Below, in pieces: positions 48,846 through 59,488 of a stretch of DNA of 64,000 bases. Made by a program: the position numbers and the translations under genes. Origin of the DNA: Bacillota bacterium (lineage in GTDB: Bacteria; Bacillota; Clostridia; Peptostreptococcales; Anaerovoracaceae); NCBI GenBank assembly GCA_029006195.1, contig JAQXGH010000050.1, positions 1 to 64,000 of the forward strand. The letters are read 5' to 3'. The first letter of the stretch is position 1. Every line of letters starts with the position of its first letter. The notes beneath the pieces were generated by a model. The model had not been told where the DNA came from, did not search any database, and saw only the letters and a list, made by a program, of their open reading frames with translations.

Positions 48846-50075
48846 ATGGCAAAGAAAGACAGAATGTCAGGAAACGAGGCGGTGGCAACAGCCTTACGCC
48901 AGATAAATCCCGATGTAATGGGTGCCTTTCCTATTACACCTTCAACAGAAATCCCAGAATACTTTTCACAGTTTATGGCTGATGGAGAAGTTGATACTGA
49001 ATTCGTAGCAGTTGAATCAGAACACTCTGCAATGTCAGTTTGCATCGGTGCTTCAGCTGCAGGTGCCAGAGCTGTAACAGCTACATCATCATGTGGTCTG
49101 GCGTATATGTGGGAACTGCTTTATGTAGCTGCATCATCAAGACTGCCTATCTGTATGGCAGTTGTTAACAGAGCATTAACAGGCCCTATCAACATCAACA
49201 ACGACCACTCAGACTCAATGGGAGCACGTGATTCAGGCTGGATTCAGATTTATGCAGAAACTAACCAGGAAGTATATGACAATATGATTCAGGCGATTCC
49301 TATCGCTGAAGCTACTAGACTTCCTATCATGGTATGCCAGGACGGCTTTATCACAAGTCACGGCGTATCAAACATCGAACTTCTCGAAGATGAAGAAGTT
49401 AGAGAATTCGTTGGTGAATATAATCCTGAGAACTATCTCCTTAAGGAAGAAAATCCGCTGGCTGTAGGCCCTTATGGAATTTCACCTTACTATATGGAAG
49501 TTAAGAGAGCTCAGGCTCAGGCAATGAAGGATTCAATGCCTATCATCATTCAGACAGCTAGAAAGTTCGAAGACTTAACTGGAAGAAAGTACAGATTCTT
49601 CGAAGAATACATGATGGACGATGCAGAAGTAGCAGTAGTTGTTATCGGTTCATCAGCAGGTACTGGTAAGGATGCTGTTGACAGACTCAGAGCTGAAGGT
49701 AAGAAGGTTGGGCTCATCAAGCTGAGAGTATTCAGACCTTTCCCTAGAGTTCCTCTCGCAATGGCAATGTGTAAGGTTAAGGCTGTAGCTATCATGGATA
49801 AGGCTGAAGGCTTCTCAAACTCTGGCGGCCCGCTCTTTAATGAGGCTAGAAACTCACTTTACGACCTTCCAGGCAGACCATATGCAATCAACTACATCTA
49901 TGGCCTTGGAGGCAGAGACATCACAGTAGAGAATTATTACGAAATATTCAATGACCTGTTCATCATCGTAGATACTTATGATCCTGGCGACGTTTACAGA
50001 TATGTTGGTGTTAGAGACTCAAGATACGATGAAGGTGGATTCGACCACAGAACATACGATGATGTATATAGATAA
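48846..50075 (+). CDS. porA: 2-oxoacid:ferredoxin oxidoreductase, alpha subunit
   Basis: The 409-residue protein has NEAVATALRQINPDVMGAFPITPSTEIPE, VAVESEHSAMSVCIGASAAGARAVTATSSCGLAYM and MGARDSGWIQIYAE, typical of PorA, with a C-terminal transketolase-like domain (VVVIGSSAGTGKDAVDRL). It forms the pyrimidine-binding part of the thiamine diphosphate site. Sequence alone cannot separate pyruvate from branched-chain substrates, so the Por name is a best guess. Confidence 0.93.
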   Translation: MAKKDRMSGNEAVATALRQINPDVMGAFPITPSTEIPEYFSQFMADGEVDTEFVAVESEHSAMSVCIGASAAGARAVTATSSCGLAYMWELLYVAASSRLPICMAVVNRALTGPININNDHSDSMGARDSGWIQIYAETNQEVYDNMIQAIPIAEATRLPIMVCQDGFITSHGVSNIELLEDEEVREFVGEYNPENYLLKEENPLAVGPYGISPYYMEVKRAQAQAMKDSMPIIIQTARKFEDLTGRKYRFFEEYMMDDAEVAVVVIGSSAGTGKDAVDRLRAEGKKVGLIKLRVFRPFPRVPLAMAMCKVKAVAIMDKAEGFSNSGGPLFNEARNSLYDLPGRPYAINYIYGLGGRDITVENYYEIFNDLFIIVDTYDPGDVYRYVGVRDSRYDEGGFDHRTYDDVYR

Positions 50076-50087
50076 TAGGAGATCATA

Positions 50088-51017
50088 ATGGCATATAGTT
50101 TAAAGAAAGAAGTACAGAAGCCGGAGAGACTTGCCGGCGGACATAGACTTTGCGCTGGATGCGGTGCAGGCGTAGCTGTCAGAGCGGTTCTGAGAGCTCT
50201 GGAACCTGAAGATAAGGCTGTAATTACCAACGCAACAAGCTGCCTTGAGGTATCAACATTCATCTATCCTCATACAGCATATTACGATAGTTATATCCAC
50301 AGTGCTTTCGCTAATTCTGCAGCAACAACATCTGGTGTAGAAACAGCCTACAAAGTTCTGAAGAAAAAGGGTAAAATAAAAGAGAACTTCAAGTTCATCA
50401 ACTTTGGCGGAGACGGCGGTACATACGATATCGGACTTCAGTCACTGTCAGGAGCTATGGAACGTGGACACGATATGGTATATGTATGTTATGATAATGA
50501 AGCATACATGAATACCGGAATCCAGAGAGCATCATCAACTCCTAGATTTGCTGATGTTACAACTGCTCCAGTTGGTAAGGAAATCCCAGGTAAGATCCAG
50601 AATAAGAAGAATCTTACTGAAATCATAGCAGCTCACAACGTACCTTATGCAGCACAGACTACATTTATGGGTAACTTTAAGGATCTGCATGAGAAGGCGC
50701 ACAAGGCAATCTATACAGAGGGTCCTTGTTTCCTTAACATTATGGCTCCATGTCCTAGAGGCTGGAGATATGACGCTGAAGATTTGGCTGAGATCTGTAA
50801 GCTGGCAGTAGACACATGTGTATGGCCTATGTATGAAATCGAGAATGGTCACTGGCATCTGACTTATGAACCTAAGCAGAAGCTGCCGGTAGAAGAATTC
50901 CTTAAGAAGCAGGGAAGATTCAAGCATATGTTTAAGCCTGGTAATGAATGGATGATAGAGGAAGCTCAGAAATATGTTGATGAGCAGTGGGAAATCCTCT
51001 TAAAGAAGTGCGAATAA
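50088..51017 (+). CDS. porB: 2-oxoacid:ferredoxin oxidoreductase, beta subunit
   Basis: The 309-residue subunit has the TPP diphosphate motif GGDGGTYDIGLQSLSGAMERGHDMVYVCYDNEAYMN and cysteines for its own [4Fe-4S] centre (LCAGCGAG near residue 20, SCLEVST, and CPRGW near 217). The C-terminal KLAVDTCVWPMYEIENGHW is typical of PorB. It completes the four-subunit enzyme that links oxidative decarboxylation of a 2-oxoacid to ferredoxin reduction and acyl-CoA formation. Confidence 0.94.
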   Translation: MAYSLKKEVQKPERLAGGHRLCAGCGAGVAVRAVLRALEPEDKAVITNATSCLEVSTFIYPHTAYYDSYIHSAFANSAATTSGVETAYKVLKKKGKIKENFKFINFGGDGGTYDIGLQSLSGAMERGHDMVYVCYDNEAYMNTGIQRASSTPRFADVTTAPVGKEIPGKIQNKKNLTEIIAAHNVPYAAQTTFMGNFKDLHEKAHKAIYTEGPCFLNIMAPCPRGWRYDAEDLAEICKLAVDTCVWPMYEIENGHWHLTYEPKQKLPVEEFLKKQGRFKHMFKPGNEWMIEEAQKYVDEQWEILLKKCE

Positions 51018-51056
51018 AACTATAGTAATTATTATTAAATAAGGAAGGAATTTCAT

Positions 51057-52790
51057 ATGGCAAAGAAAATAATGCTCGGCAATGAAGCCTTTGCTAGAGG
51101 CGCTTATGAAGCTGGCGTTAGAGTTGTCAGCTCATATCCAGGAACTCCAAGTACTGAAGTTACTGAAGCTGCAGCTAAGTACGACGAAATATATGTAGAA
51201 TGGGCACCAAACGAGAAGGTAGGCGTAGAAGTTGCTATGGGCGCATGCGTTGGCGGCGCTAGATCACTTTCAACAATGAAGCATGTTGGTCTGAACGTAG
51301 CATCAGATCCATTCTTTACAGCAGCATATAACGGCGTAAATGCAGGTTTTGTAGTTCTGGTTGCAGACGATAACGGCTGTCACTCAAGCCAGAACGAGCA
51401 GGATTCAAGATATACTGGAAGAAGCGCTGGAGTACCTGTATTTGAACCAGCTGATTCACAGGAATGTCTGGACTATATGAAGTTTGCATACGAAATGAGT
51501 GAAAAGTACGATACAGTAGTTCTCATGAGAAGTGGAACTAGAGTATCACACTCAAGAGGTATCGTAGAAACTGGAGAAAGAGTTGAGAAGGACATCATTC
51601 CTTACGAAAAGAACATCCAGAAATACGTATCAATGCCAGCAATGGCAAGAAAGCTCCACGTAGCTCAGGAAAAGCGTCTGGCTCAGATTGCAATCGACGC
51701 TCCTGAAATGGAATGCGGCGGCGCTAAGCTCAATAGAGAAGAAATGGGAAGCCAGGAAATCGGTATCGTAACAAGCGGTATCTGCTACCAGTATGTTAAG
51801 GAAGCTATGCCAGAAGCAAGCATCCTTAAGCTTGGTCTCGTTAACCCACTGGCTATGGATCAGATCAGAGAATTCGCAGGAAAGGTAGATAAGCTCTACG
51901 TTATCGAAGAAGGTCCTGCATTCCTGGAAGAACAGATCAGAGCTGCAGGCATCGAAGTTGCTGGCGGCAAGGATATGCTCACAATCCAGGGCGAATACAG
52001 TGCTAACATGATCAGAGCTGCATTCGGTAAGGAAGTTGCTCCTGTAGTTGCTGATACATCAGACGCTCCAGGAAGACCACCGCTCCTCTGCGCTGGTTGC
52101 CCACACAAGGGACTCTTCTATGTACTGAGCAAGCTCAAGACAACAGTACTGGGAGACATCGGTTGTTACACATTAGCAGCACTGCCTCCAACATCAGCAA
52201 TGGATACTACACTCTGCATGGGTGGTTCAATTACAATGGCTCACGGATTTGAAAAGGCTACAGGCTCAAGCAAGAACACTGTAGCAGTTCTAGGCGATTC
52301 AACATTCTTCCATTCAGGTATCACTGGCCTGATCAACATGAGCTATAACCAGTCAACTGGTACCGTAATCGTTCTGGACAATAGAATCACAGGCATGACT
52401 GGTCATCAGCACAACCCAGCAAGCGGTAAGAATGCTAAGGGCGAAGAAGCTCCTGCTATCGATATCGCAGCATTCGCTAGAGCTTGCGGCGTTAAGAACG
52501 TAGTTGAAATTGACCCATTCAAGGTTAAGGAACTCGAAGAAGTTATTAAGACTGAAACTGAAAGAGACGAACTGTCTGTAATCGTTACTAAGAGACCATG
52601 TGCTCTTATCGTTAAGCAGACTAATCCGCCTAAGCAGATTTCAGCTGATAAGTGCAAAAACTGCAAGCAGTGCATGAAGATCGGTTGCCCAGCAATCGAA
52701 TATAAGGACGGCAAGCCATTCATCGCATCAGAAAGATGCGTAGGCTGTGGCCTTTGCAAAAATGTTTGTCCGTTTGATGCTATTGATTAA
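51057..52790 (+). CDS. iorA: indolepyruvate ferredoxin oxidoreductase, alpha subunit
   Basis: The 577-residue protein fuses the pyrimidine and TPP domains (SSYPGTPSTEVTE; MKHVGLNVASDP; CAGCPHKGLFY; LGDIGCYTL; AVLGDSTFFHSGITGLINM) and ends in two [4Fe-4S] motifs (CKNCKQCMKIGCP and CVGCGLCKNVCP). IorAB oxidises aryl pyruvates from aromatic amino acids to aryl-CoA with ferredoxin reduction. It follows the Por genes by 39 bases with AAGGAAGGA, suggesting joint expression. Confidence 0.96.
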   Translation: MAKKIMLGNEAFARGAYEAGVRVVSSYPGTPSTEVTEAAAKYDEIYVEWAPNEKVGVEVAMGACVGGARSLSTMKHVGLNVASDPFFTAAYNGVNAGFVVLVADDNGCHSSQNEQDSRYTGRSAGVPVFEPADSQECLDYMKFAYEMSEKYDTVVLMRSGTRVSHSRGIVETGERVEKDIIPYEKNIQKYVSMPAMARKLHVAQEKRLAQIAIDAPEMECGGAKLNREEMGSQEIGIVTSGICYQYVKEAMPEASILKLGLVNPLAMDQIREFAGKVDKLYVIEEGPAFLEEQIRAAGIEVAGGKDMLTIQGEYSANMIRAAFGKEVAPVVADTSDAPGRPPLLCAGCPHKGLFYVLSKLKTTVLGDIGCYTLAALPPTSAMDTTLCMGGSITMAHGFEKATGSSKNTVAVLGDSTFFHSGITGLINMSYNQSTGTVIVLDNRITGMTGHQHNPASGKNAKGEEAPAIDIAAFARACGVKNVVEIDPFKVKELEEVIKTETERDELSVIVTKRPCALIVKQTNPPKQISADKCKNCKQCMKIGCPAIEYKDGKPFIASERCVGCGLCKNVCPFDAID

Positions 52791-52805
52791 TGAGGAGGTA
52801 AGAAA

Positions 52806-53378
52806 ATGAATATAAATATTCTTATTGTAGGAGTTGGTGGACAGGGAACTCTTCTGGCAAGTGTACTCCTCGGAAATCTGGCTTTATTAAATGGTTATGA
52901 TGTTAAGCTCAGTGAAGTTCACGGAATGTCACAGAGAGGCGGAGACGTTGTAACTCACGTTAGAATCAGTGATGGTAAAGTAAACTCACCACTTATCGAA
53001 AAAGGCGAAGCTGACATCATCATCGCGTTTGAAGAACTGGAAGCTTACAGATGGCTGCCATATCTTAAGAAGGGCGGAATTGTTTACATGAACAATCAGC
53101 AGATCCTGCCTATGCCAGTAGTTCTTGGTCAGGCAGAAATCCCTGCAAATGCTGAAGAAACTATCAAGGCGGCAGCTGATAAGGTAGTAGCATTTGACGC
53201 TCTGGCTATCGCAGAAGAATGCGGCAGCAGCAAGGCTGTAAATGTAGTTCTTTTAGGCGCTGCATCAAATGATCTTCCTTTCACTGATGAACAGTGGGAC
53301 GAAGTAATCTCAAAGTTTGTTAAGCCTAAATTCGTTGACTTAAACAAGGTTGCTTTCGCAGCAGGAAAGAAGGCTTAA
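52806..53378 (+). CDS. iorB: indolepyruvate ferredoxin oxidoreductase, beta subunit
   Basis: The 190-residue protein begins NINILIVGVGGQGTLLASVLLG and has LSEVHGMSQRGGDVVTHVRIS, the gamma-like module signatures of IorB. It pairs with IorA; the genes are 15 bases apart with GAGGAGG between them. Confidence 0.96.
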   Translation: MNINILIVGVGGQGTLLASVLLGNLALLNGYDVKLSEVHGMSQRGGDVVTHVRISDGKVNSPLIEKGEADIIIAFEELEAYRWLPYLKKGGIVYMNNQQILPMPVVLGQAEIPANAEETIKAAADKVVAFDALAIAEECGSSKAVNVVLLGAASNDLPFTDEQWDEVISKFVKPKFVDLNKVAFAAGKKA

Positions 53379-53410
53379 TAATACCATAAGTTACAAATTA
53401 AAGGAGTAAC

Positions 53411-54181
53411 ATGTCACGTCTAGTAAGCAAAATCGTTTTCATGATTTGCCTGATTGTTTTCGTAGGATCGGCTGCATACCTTCTGAACTATGTTCTGGGC
53501 ACCACGGGAGCTTCTAAAGACTTCCAGGCCTTGAAGACTACAGAAGACGAATCAAAGGTAAATCTATGGGCACTATATGACAGAAATCCAGATTTCAGAG
53601 GCTGGCTCGATTTAGAAGGTACGAAAATCGACTACCCGGTAATGCAGTCAGACCCAGAAGATCCGGAATTCTATCTCCACTTGAATTTTGATAAGAAGTG
53701 GTCTAATTCGGGAACACCTTTTATCGATTCGCTAAGCTATGATGACAGCTCAAACTGGCTGATTTACGGCCATAACATGAAGATCGGTACAATGTTCCAC
53801 GACCTTCTGGAATACGAAGACAAGGAATTCTGGGAGTCGCATCAAACATTCAAATTCGACAGGCTCTTAATCAAAGACCCACCTGTCGATATGGAAAAGT
53901 GGGACCCGGATTTAGCGGAAGAGGATAGGGGAGAATACGAAGTAGTAGCTGCCTGCTATTCAAAGATCCGCTCAGGTGATTCAAAGGAATTCAAGTACTA
54001 CAACTATTTCTACATAGCGGATGAAGAAACCTTCGACGAGTATGTCAAAGGCATAAAATCCGAGAGCTGTTATGATACAGGTGCCGAGCTGTCCTACGGG
54101 GATCAGCTGGTGACGCTGTCAACCTGTGCGTATCATACGGATGATGGGAGATTCTATATAGTTGGTCGCAGGGTTAATTAA
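53411..54181 (+). CDS. srtB: class B sortase
   Basis: The 256-residue protein has one N-terminal membrane anchor (about 8-28) and an extracytoplasmic sortase domain with the class B pattern. Catalytic His121 is in IYGHNM, Cys239 in TLSTCAYHTDDGRF and Arg247 follows. A helical insertion before the last strands supports class B. It joins sorting-signal proteins to peptidoglycan or to each other. No sorting-signal protein is encoded in the window. It is 32 bases after iorB with AAAGGAG, so it may be the last gene of that operon. Confidence 0.92.
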   Translation: MSRLVSKIVFMICLIVFVGSAAYLLNYVLGTTGASKDFQALKTTEDESKVNLWALYDRNPDFRGWLDLEGTKIDYPVMQSDPEDPEFYLHLNFDKKWSNSGTPFIDSLSYDDSSNWLIYGHNMKIGTMFHDLLEYEDKEFWESHQTFKFDRLLIKDPPVDMEKWDPDLAEEDRGEYEVVAACYSKIRSGDSKEFKYYNYFYIADEETFDEYVKGIKSESCYDTGAELSYGDQLVTLSTCAYHTDDGRFYIVGRRVN

Positions 54182-54191
54182 AACAAGATAA

Positions 54192-54232
54192 GGGCTATCG
54201 CGCTAACCGCTGGTTGGTGTGATGGCTTTTTT
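54192..54232 (+). terminator. terminator after sortase B
   Basis: GGGCTATCGCGC pairs with GTGTGATGGCT, using G-U pairs, around a GC-containing loop; six T residues follow. Confidence 0.72.
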
Positions 54233-54254
54233 GTACCATAAAAGTTAAATAGCC

Positions 54255-54290
54255 AAAAAAAGCCATCGCCCTCCGAAGAAAGCGACAGCC
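54255..54290 (-). terminator. terminator of the ilv operon
   Basis: On the minus strand GGCTGTCGC pairs with GCGATGGCT and is followed by seven T residues. The sequence resembles the facing terminator at 54192-54232, as in a duplicated or co-evolved pair. Confidence 0.75.
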
Positions 54291-54307
54291 TCTAATGTGG
54301 TTTTTAT

Positions 54308-55966
54308 TTACTTCATTACAGCTCCATGTGCCGCTGAATCAACGTTTCTCTGATAACGTACCAGCCAACCGCTTGTTACAGTTGGAGCTGGAGCTACATA
54401 GTTTTCACGACGCTTAGCGAATTCTTCGTCGCTAACCTGAGCGTTGATCTTAGCGTTTGGAATATCGATATCGATGATATCGCCTTCTTCCAGGAGACCA
54501 ATGTTACCGCCTGAAGCAGCTTCTGGACAAACGTGACCGATTGATGCGCCACGGCTTGCGCCTGAGAATCTACCGTCAGTGATCAGTGCAACAGTCTTGT
54601 CCAGCTTCATGCCAGCCAGTGCACTTGTAGGGTTCAGCATTTCTCTCATGCCAGGGCCGCCCTTAGGGCCTTCGTATCTGATAACAACCACGTCACCGTC
54701 AACGATATTGCCAGCATAGATAGCAGCGATTGCATCTTCTTCACTGTTGAATACACGAGCAGGGCCGCTGTGCTGCAGCATTTCTGGAGCAACTGCTGAT
54801 CTCTTAACTACACAACCATCCTGAGCGATGTTACCCCACATGATTGCGATACCGCCAGTCTGGCTGTATGGATTGTCGATAGGTCTGATGCAGTTAGTGT
54901 CCTTAATGTGAGCTCCTGCGATGTTTTCTGCAACTGTCTTGCCAGTAGCTGTGATAAGGCTAGTGTCGATAACACCGATCTTATCCAGTTCTGCCAGTAC
55001 TGCAGGAAGTCCGCCGGCATTGTTCAGGTCGTGCATGTGTGTAGGACCTGCAGGTGCCAGGTGACAGATGTTAGGAACCTTGCCGCTGAATTCGTTGAAC
55101 AGCTTAAGGTCGAAGTCTACGCCTGCTTCGTTAGCGATTGCCAGCAGGTGAAGAACAGTATTTGATGAGCAACCCAGTGCCATGTCACATGCCAGAGCGT
55201 TTCTCAGTGATTTTTCGTTGATGATATCACGAGCCTTGATGTCCTTTTCTACCAGGTTCATGATAGCCATACCAGCGTGCTTAGCCAGCATGATTCTGTT
55301 GCTGTGTACAGCAGGGATAGTACCGTTGCCAGGGAGAGCGATACCAACAGCTTCAGCCAGACAGTTGATGCTGTTAGCTGTGTACATACCTGAGCATGAA
55401 CCGCAGCCTGGGCAAACGTTTTCTTCGAATTCCTGAAGACCAGCTTCGTCGATGAGGTTAGCCTTGTAAGCGCCAACAGCTTCGAACATCTTTGACAGTG
55501 ATGTTTCTTCGCCGTTAACCAGACCTGACATCATAGGACCGCCTGAGCAAACAACAGCAGGAATGTTCATTCTTACAGCTGCCATGATCATGCCAGGAAC
55601 GATCTTGTCGCAGTTCGGGATGAGAACCAGACCGTCAAGAGCGTGAGCTAAAGTCATAGTTTCAACGCTGTCTGCGATCAGTTCACGGCTTGCCAGTGAG
55701 TACTTCATTCCCAGGTGTCCCATAGCGATACCATCGCAAACACCGATTGCAGGGAATTCAACTGGAGTACCTCCAGCCATTCTGATACCAGCCTTAACAG
55801 CTTCAGCGATCTTATCCAGGTGCATGTGACCAGGAACGATTTCACTCTTAGCTGATACTACGCCGATAAGAGGTCTTTCCAGTTCTTCTTTTGTGTAACC
55901 CATAGCATAGAACAAGCTTCTATTAGGAGCACGTTCTGGGCCTTTTGTTACGTTATCACTTCTCAT
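54308..55966 (-). CDS. ilvD: dihydroxy-acid dehydratase
   Basis: The 552-residue enzyme has the cluster-binding motifs [11 protein letters not shown] and [25 protein letters not shown], and [10 protein letters not shown] near the C-terminus. It dehydrates dihydroxy-isovalerate and dihydroxy-methylvalerate in valine/isoleucine synthesis. It is the last gene of ilvB-ilvN-ilvC-ilvD, after a hairpin that separates it from ilvC. AAAGGAG precedes its ATG. Confidence 0.97.
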   Translation of the reverse strand: MRSDNVTKGPERAPNRSLFYAMGYTKEELERPLIGVVSAKSEIVPGHMHLDKIAEAVKAGIRMAGGTPVEFPAIGVCDGIAMGHLGMKYSLASRELIADSVETMTLAHALDGLVLIPNCDKIVPGMIMAAVRMNIPAVVCSGGPMMSGLVNGEETSLSKMFEAVGAYKANLIDEAGLQEFEENVCPGCGSCSGMYTANSINCLAEAVGIALPGNGTIPAVHSNRIMLAKHAGMAIMNLVEKDIKARDIINEKSLRNALACDMALGCSSNTVLHLLAIANEAGVDFDLKLFNEFSGKVPNICHLAPAGPTHMHDLNNAGGLPAVLAELDKIGVIDTSLITATGKTVAENIAGAHIKDTNCIRPIDNPYSQTGGIAIMWGNIAQDGCVVKRSAVAPEMLQHSGPARVFNSEEDAIAAIYAGNIVDGDVVVIRYEGPKGGPGMREMLNPTSALAGMKLDKTVALITDGRFSGASRGASIGHVCPEAASGGNIGLLEEGDIIDIDIPNAKINAQVSDEEFAKRRENYVAPAPTVTSGWLVRYQRNVDSAAHGAVMK

Positions 55967-56022
55967 AAGTTTTCTCCTTTGTTAAGTTCGCAAAATTCGC
56001 GAGCTCCTTTAGATAGAAACAA

Positions 56023-56043
56023 TCCTACGGCTAAGCCGTAGGA
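56023..56043 (-). terminator. intercistronic hairpin between ilvC and ilvD
   Basis: TCCTACGGC (56023-56031) and GCCGTAGGA (56035-56043) form a perfect 9-base-pair stem with a three-base loop. On the minus strand TTGTTTCT follows, so it may cause partial termination or protect the ilvBNC message. Confidence 0.6.
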
Positions 56044-56071
56044 CTGAATTATTCTGTTTAGCTTAGTTTAA

Positions 56072-57109
<1,038 letters not shown>

Positions 57110-57148
57110 TTAAATCACTTAATTATTAAGCTAAATAATTAACTTGGC

Positions 57149-57649
57149 TTAGAAACCTTCGTCTCCCTTGTAAATGCCTGTTATACCAGTTCTGCAAACT
57201 TCCAGAAGGTCATAGCAGCTTACCATGTTAAGGAATCCGTCAAGCTTGTCTGATGAACCTGTAAGTTCAACGATCAGGCTCTTCTTAGAAAGGTTAACGA
57301 TTCTGCCTCTGTAGATGTTAACTATTTCCATAATGTCTGAACGTTCCTTCTTGCCAGCCTTGATCTTAACTAGGAGCAGTTCGCGGTAGATGCTGTCATC
57401 TCTAGCCATCAGTGAGATGTGGATAACAGACTCCAGCTTAGCTGTCTGAGTCAGGATCTGGTCAAGCTTACGTTCATCGCATGTAGTTACGATAGTGATA
57501 CGTGACTGTGATGGATTATTTGTTGGTGAAGCTGTGAATGATGTAATGTTATATCCACGTCTTCCGAAAAGTCCGCTGATTCTTGTAAGAACATTGACTT
57601 CGTTGTTAACAAGAATACTTATAACAGCTGTTTTTTCTTTAGTTGCCAT
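57149..57649 (-). CDS. ilvN: acetolactate synthase small (regulatory) subunit
   Basis: The 166-residue protein has an N-terminal ACT domain (VNNEVNVLTRISGLFGRRGYNITSFTASPT) and a C-terminal domain (ILVKIKAGKKERSDIMEIVNIYRGRIV region). It confers feedback control by valine on IlvB, as known for the family. It starts 10 bases after ilvB with GGAGG. Confidence 0.96.
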   Translation of the reverse strand: MATKEKTAVISILVNNEVNVLTRISGLFGRRGYNITSFTASPTNNPSQSRITIVTTCDERKLDQILTQTAKLESVIHISLMARDDSIYRELLLVKIKAGKKERSDIMEIVNIYRGRIVNLSKKSLIVELTGSSDKLDGFLNMVSCYDLLEVCRTGITGIYKGDEGF

Positions 57650-57659
57650 GCGTACCCTC

Positions 57660-59321
57660 CTAACCTATAATCATGTCTTCAATTGTGCCGCCGCCAGGGA
57701 TCATTGGCAGAACTCTTTCGTCTGGAGCAATAGCACATTCGATCCAAACAGGACCGTCAATTGTTAATGCCTTAGCGAAAGCTTCGTTGAACTCTTCTGG
57801 AGTTGCTGCGAAGAAACCTGTAGCACCGAATCCTTCGGCGATCATTGGGAAGTTAGTAACTCTTTCTGGTGTAGTGGATGAATATCTGCTTCCGTAGAAT
57901 ACGGTCTGCCACTGATATACCATGCCGAGAACCTTATTGTTCATAATGATCGTAATGATAGGGAGCTTTTCGCTTACTGCTGTGCAGGCTTCGTTCAGGT
58001 TCATGTGGAATGAACCGTCGCCAGTGAAGTGGATGACTCTCTTGTCTGGGCATCCTATCTGTGCGCCGATTGCTGCGCCGTATCCGTAACCCATAGTGCC
58101 AAGTCCGCCTGATGTCAGGAACTGACGAGTATGTTCGTGCTTCAGATACTGTGCACACCACATCTGATGCTGGCCAACGTCTGTAACATAGATAGTATCC
58201 TTATCTGTGTTATCGCATACTGCAGTAATGATTTCATCTGGATGAAGCTGAGCACTGTTGCTTTTAGCATCGCCTCTTGTGTTCTTCCAGTTTGTTGCCT
58301 GTGAAACCCATTCGCTTCTGTCCTTATCCTTGATAAGAGGGAGAAGTGCTGTAAGGAATTCCTTAGCATCGGCATTTACGCCGTAATCAACAATAACATT
58401 CTTATTGATTTCGCTTGAGTCAACGTCGATCTGAACCTTAAGTGCGTGTCTACCGAACTTCTCAGTGTTGAGTGCTACTCTGTCTGAGAATCTAGCGCCG
58501 ATAGCGATAACAAGGTCAGCTCTGTCGATAGCCTTATTAGCTGCAATTGAACCGTGCATTCCCGCCATGCCCAGGTTCTTAGGGTTGTCATAACCAATTG
58601 TGCCTGCTGACATAAGAGTGTGTACTGCAGGGATATCAGCCTTGTCCATAAGCTGGAGGAGTTCTTCATCTGCATCTGCAGCTGGAACACCGCCGCCGCA
58701 ATAGATAACAGGCATCTTTGATGCGTTGATCATTGAAGCGACCTTTCTCACATCTTCATCTGAGAACTTAGGTGTCTCAGAGAGAGGAACTGGAGCAGTA
58801 GGCTTATAATTAATTATCTGTGCTGTAACGTCCTTTGTTATGTCGATGAGAACAGGACCCTTACGGTCGCTATTCGCAATTCTGAAAGCGTTTCTAAGAT
58901 CATCTGCCAGATTTTCAATCTTATTTACAAAGAATGTATGCTTCGTAACTGGTATTACAACATTGGAAATACTTACTTCCTGGAAAGCGTCTCTACCGAT
59001 GAGTTCATCAGGAACATTAGCTGTGATGGCTACCATCGGAATACTGTCCATGAACGCTGTTGCGAGACCTGTAACAAGATTTGTAGCACCAGGGCCACTT
59101 GTGGAGAATACCACGCCAGTCTTGCCAGTAGCTCTAGCATATCCGTCAGCTGCATGTGATGCTCCCTGTTCGTGAGCAGTCATTACGTGCTTGATCTTAT
59201 CTCTGTACTCATAAAGAGCATCGTAGATGTTAAGAGCAGCGCCGCCTGGATAGCCGAAAACTGTGTCTACACCATGTTCAAGAAGGATTTCCATTACCAG
59301 TTGTGAACCGGTTAATCTCAT
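57660..59321 (-). CDS. ilvB: acetolactate synthase large subunit
   Basis: The 553-residue TPP enzyme has the catalytic glutamate in HEQGASHAADGYARATGK, a central FAD-type domain, and the TPP motif FTGDGSFHMNLNEACTAVSEKLPIITIIMNN. It condenses two pyruvates, or pyruvate and 2-oxobutyrate. It is the first gene of the ilv operon; its leader is only about 27 bases, so no T-box is present here. AGGAGG precedes the ATG. Confidence 0.97.
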   Translation of the reverse strand: MRLTGSQLVMEILLEHGVDTVFGYPGGAALNIYDALYEYRDKIKHVMTAHEQGASHAADGYARATGKTGVVFSTSGPGATNLVTGLATAFMDSIPMVAITANVPDELIGRDAFQEVSISNVVIPVTKHTFFVNKIENLADDLRNAFRIANSDRKGPVLIDITKDVTAQIINYKPTAPVPLSETPKFSDEDVRKVASMINASKMPVIYCGGGVPAADADEELLQLMDKADIPAVHTLMSAGTIGYDNPKNLGMAGMHGSIAANKAIDRADLVIAIGARFSDRVALNTEKFGRHALKVQIDVDSSEINKNVIVDYGVNADAKEFLTALLPLIKDKDRSEWVSQATNWKNTRGDAKSNSAQLHPDEIITAVCDNTDKDTIYVTDVGQHQMWCAQYLKHEHTRQFLTSGGLGTMGYGYGAAIGAQIGCPDKRVIHFTGDGSFHMNLNEACTAVSEKLPIITIIMNNKVLGMVYQWQTVFYGSRYSSTTPERVTNFPMIAEGFGATGFFAATPEEFNEAFAKALTIDGPVWIECAIAPDERVLPMIPGGGTIEDMIIG

Positions 59322-59344
59322 AGTAAAACCTCCTAATATTTAAC

Positions 59345-59382
59345 GTACATTCCTATTATATATGTACAAAAATATAAATCAA
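59345..59382 (-). promoter_or_regulatory. ilvB promoter with overlapping GTACAT inverted repeat
   Basis: On the minus strand TTGATT (59377-59382) and TATAAT (59355-59360) are 16 bases apart. The inverted repeat GTACAT-N11-ATGTAC (59345-59367) spans the -10 box and the start region, as a repressor operator would. Confidence 0.6.
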
Positions 59383-59439
59383 TACATTTGGTGAAAATAA
59401 CAAATAAAACGGCGAACGCGTTGTGAAAAAACACAAAAA

Positions 59440-59473
59440 ACATAAAAATAGAGGTGGATTTCCACCTCTATTT
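59440..59473 (-). terminator. terminator of the flavodiiron gene
   Basis: AAATAGAGGTGGA (59446-59458) and TCCACCTCTATTT (59461-59473) are perfectly complementary; on the minus strand TTATGTTTTTTG follows. Confidence 0.85.
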
Positions 59474-59488
59474 GAGTTTTTTGCTTAA

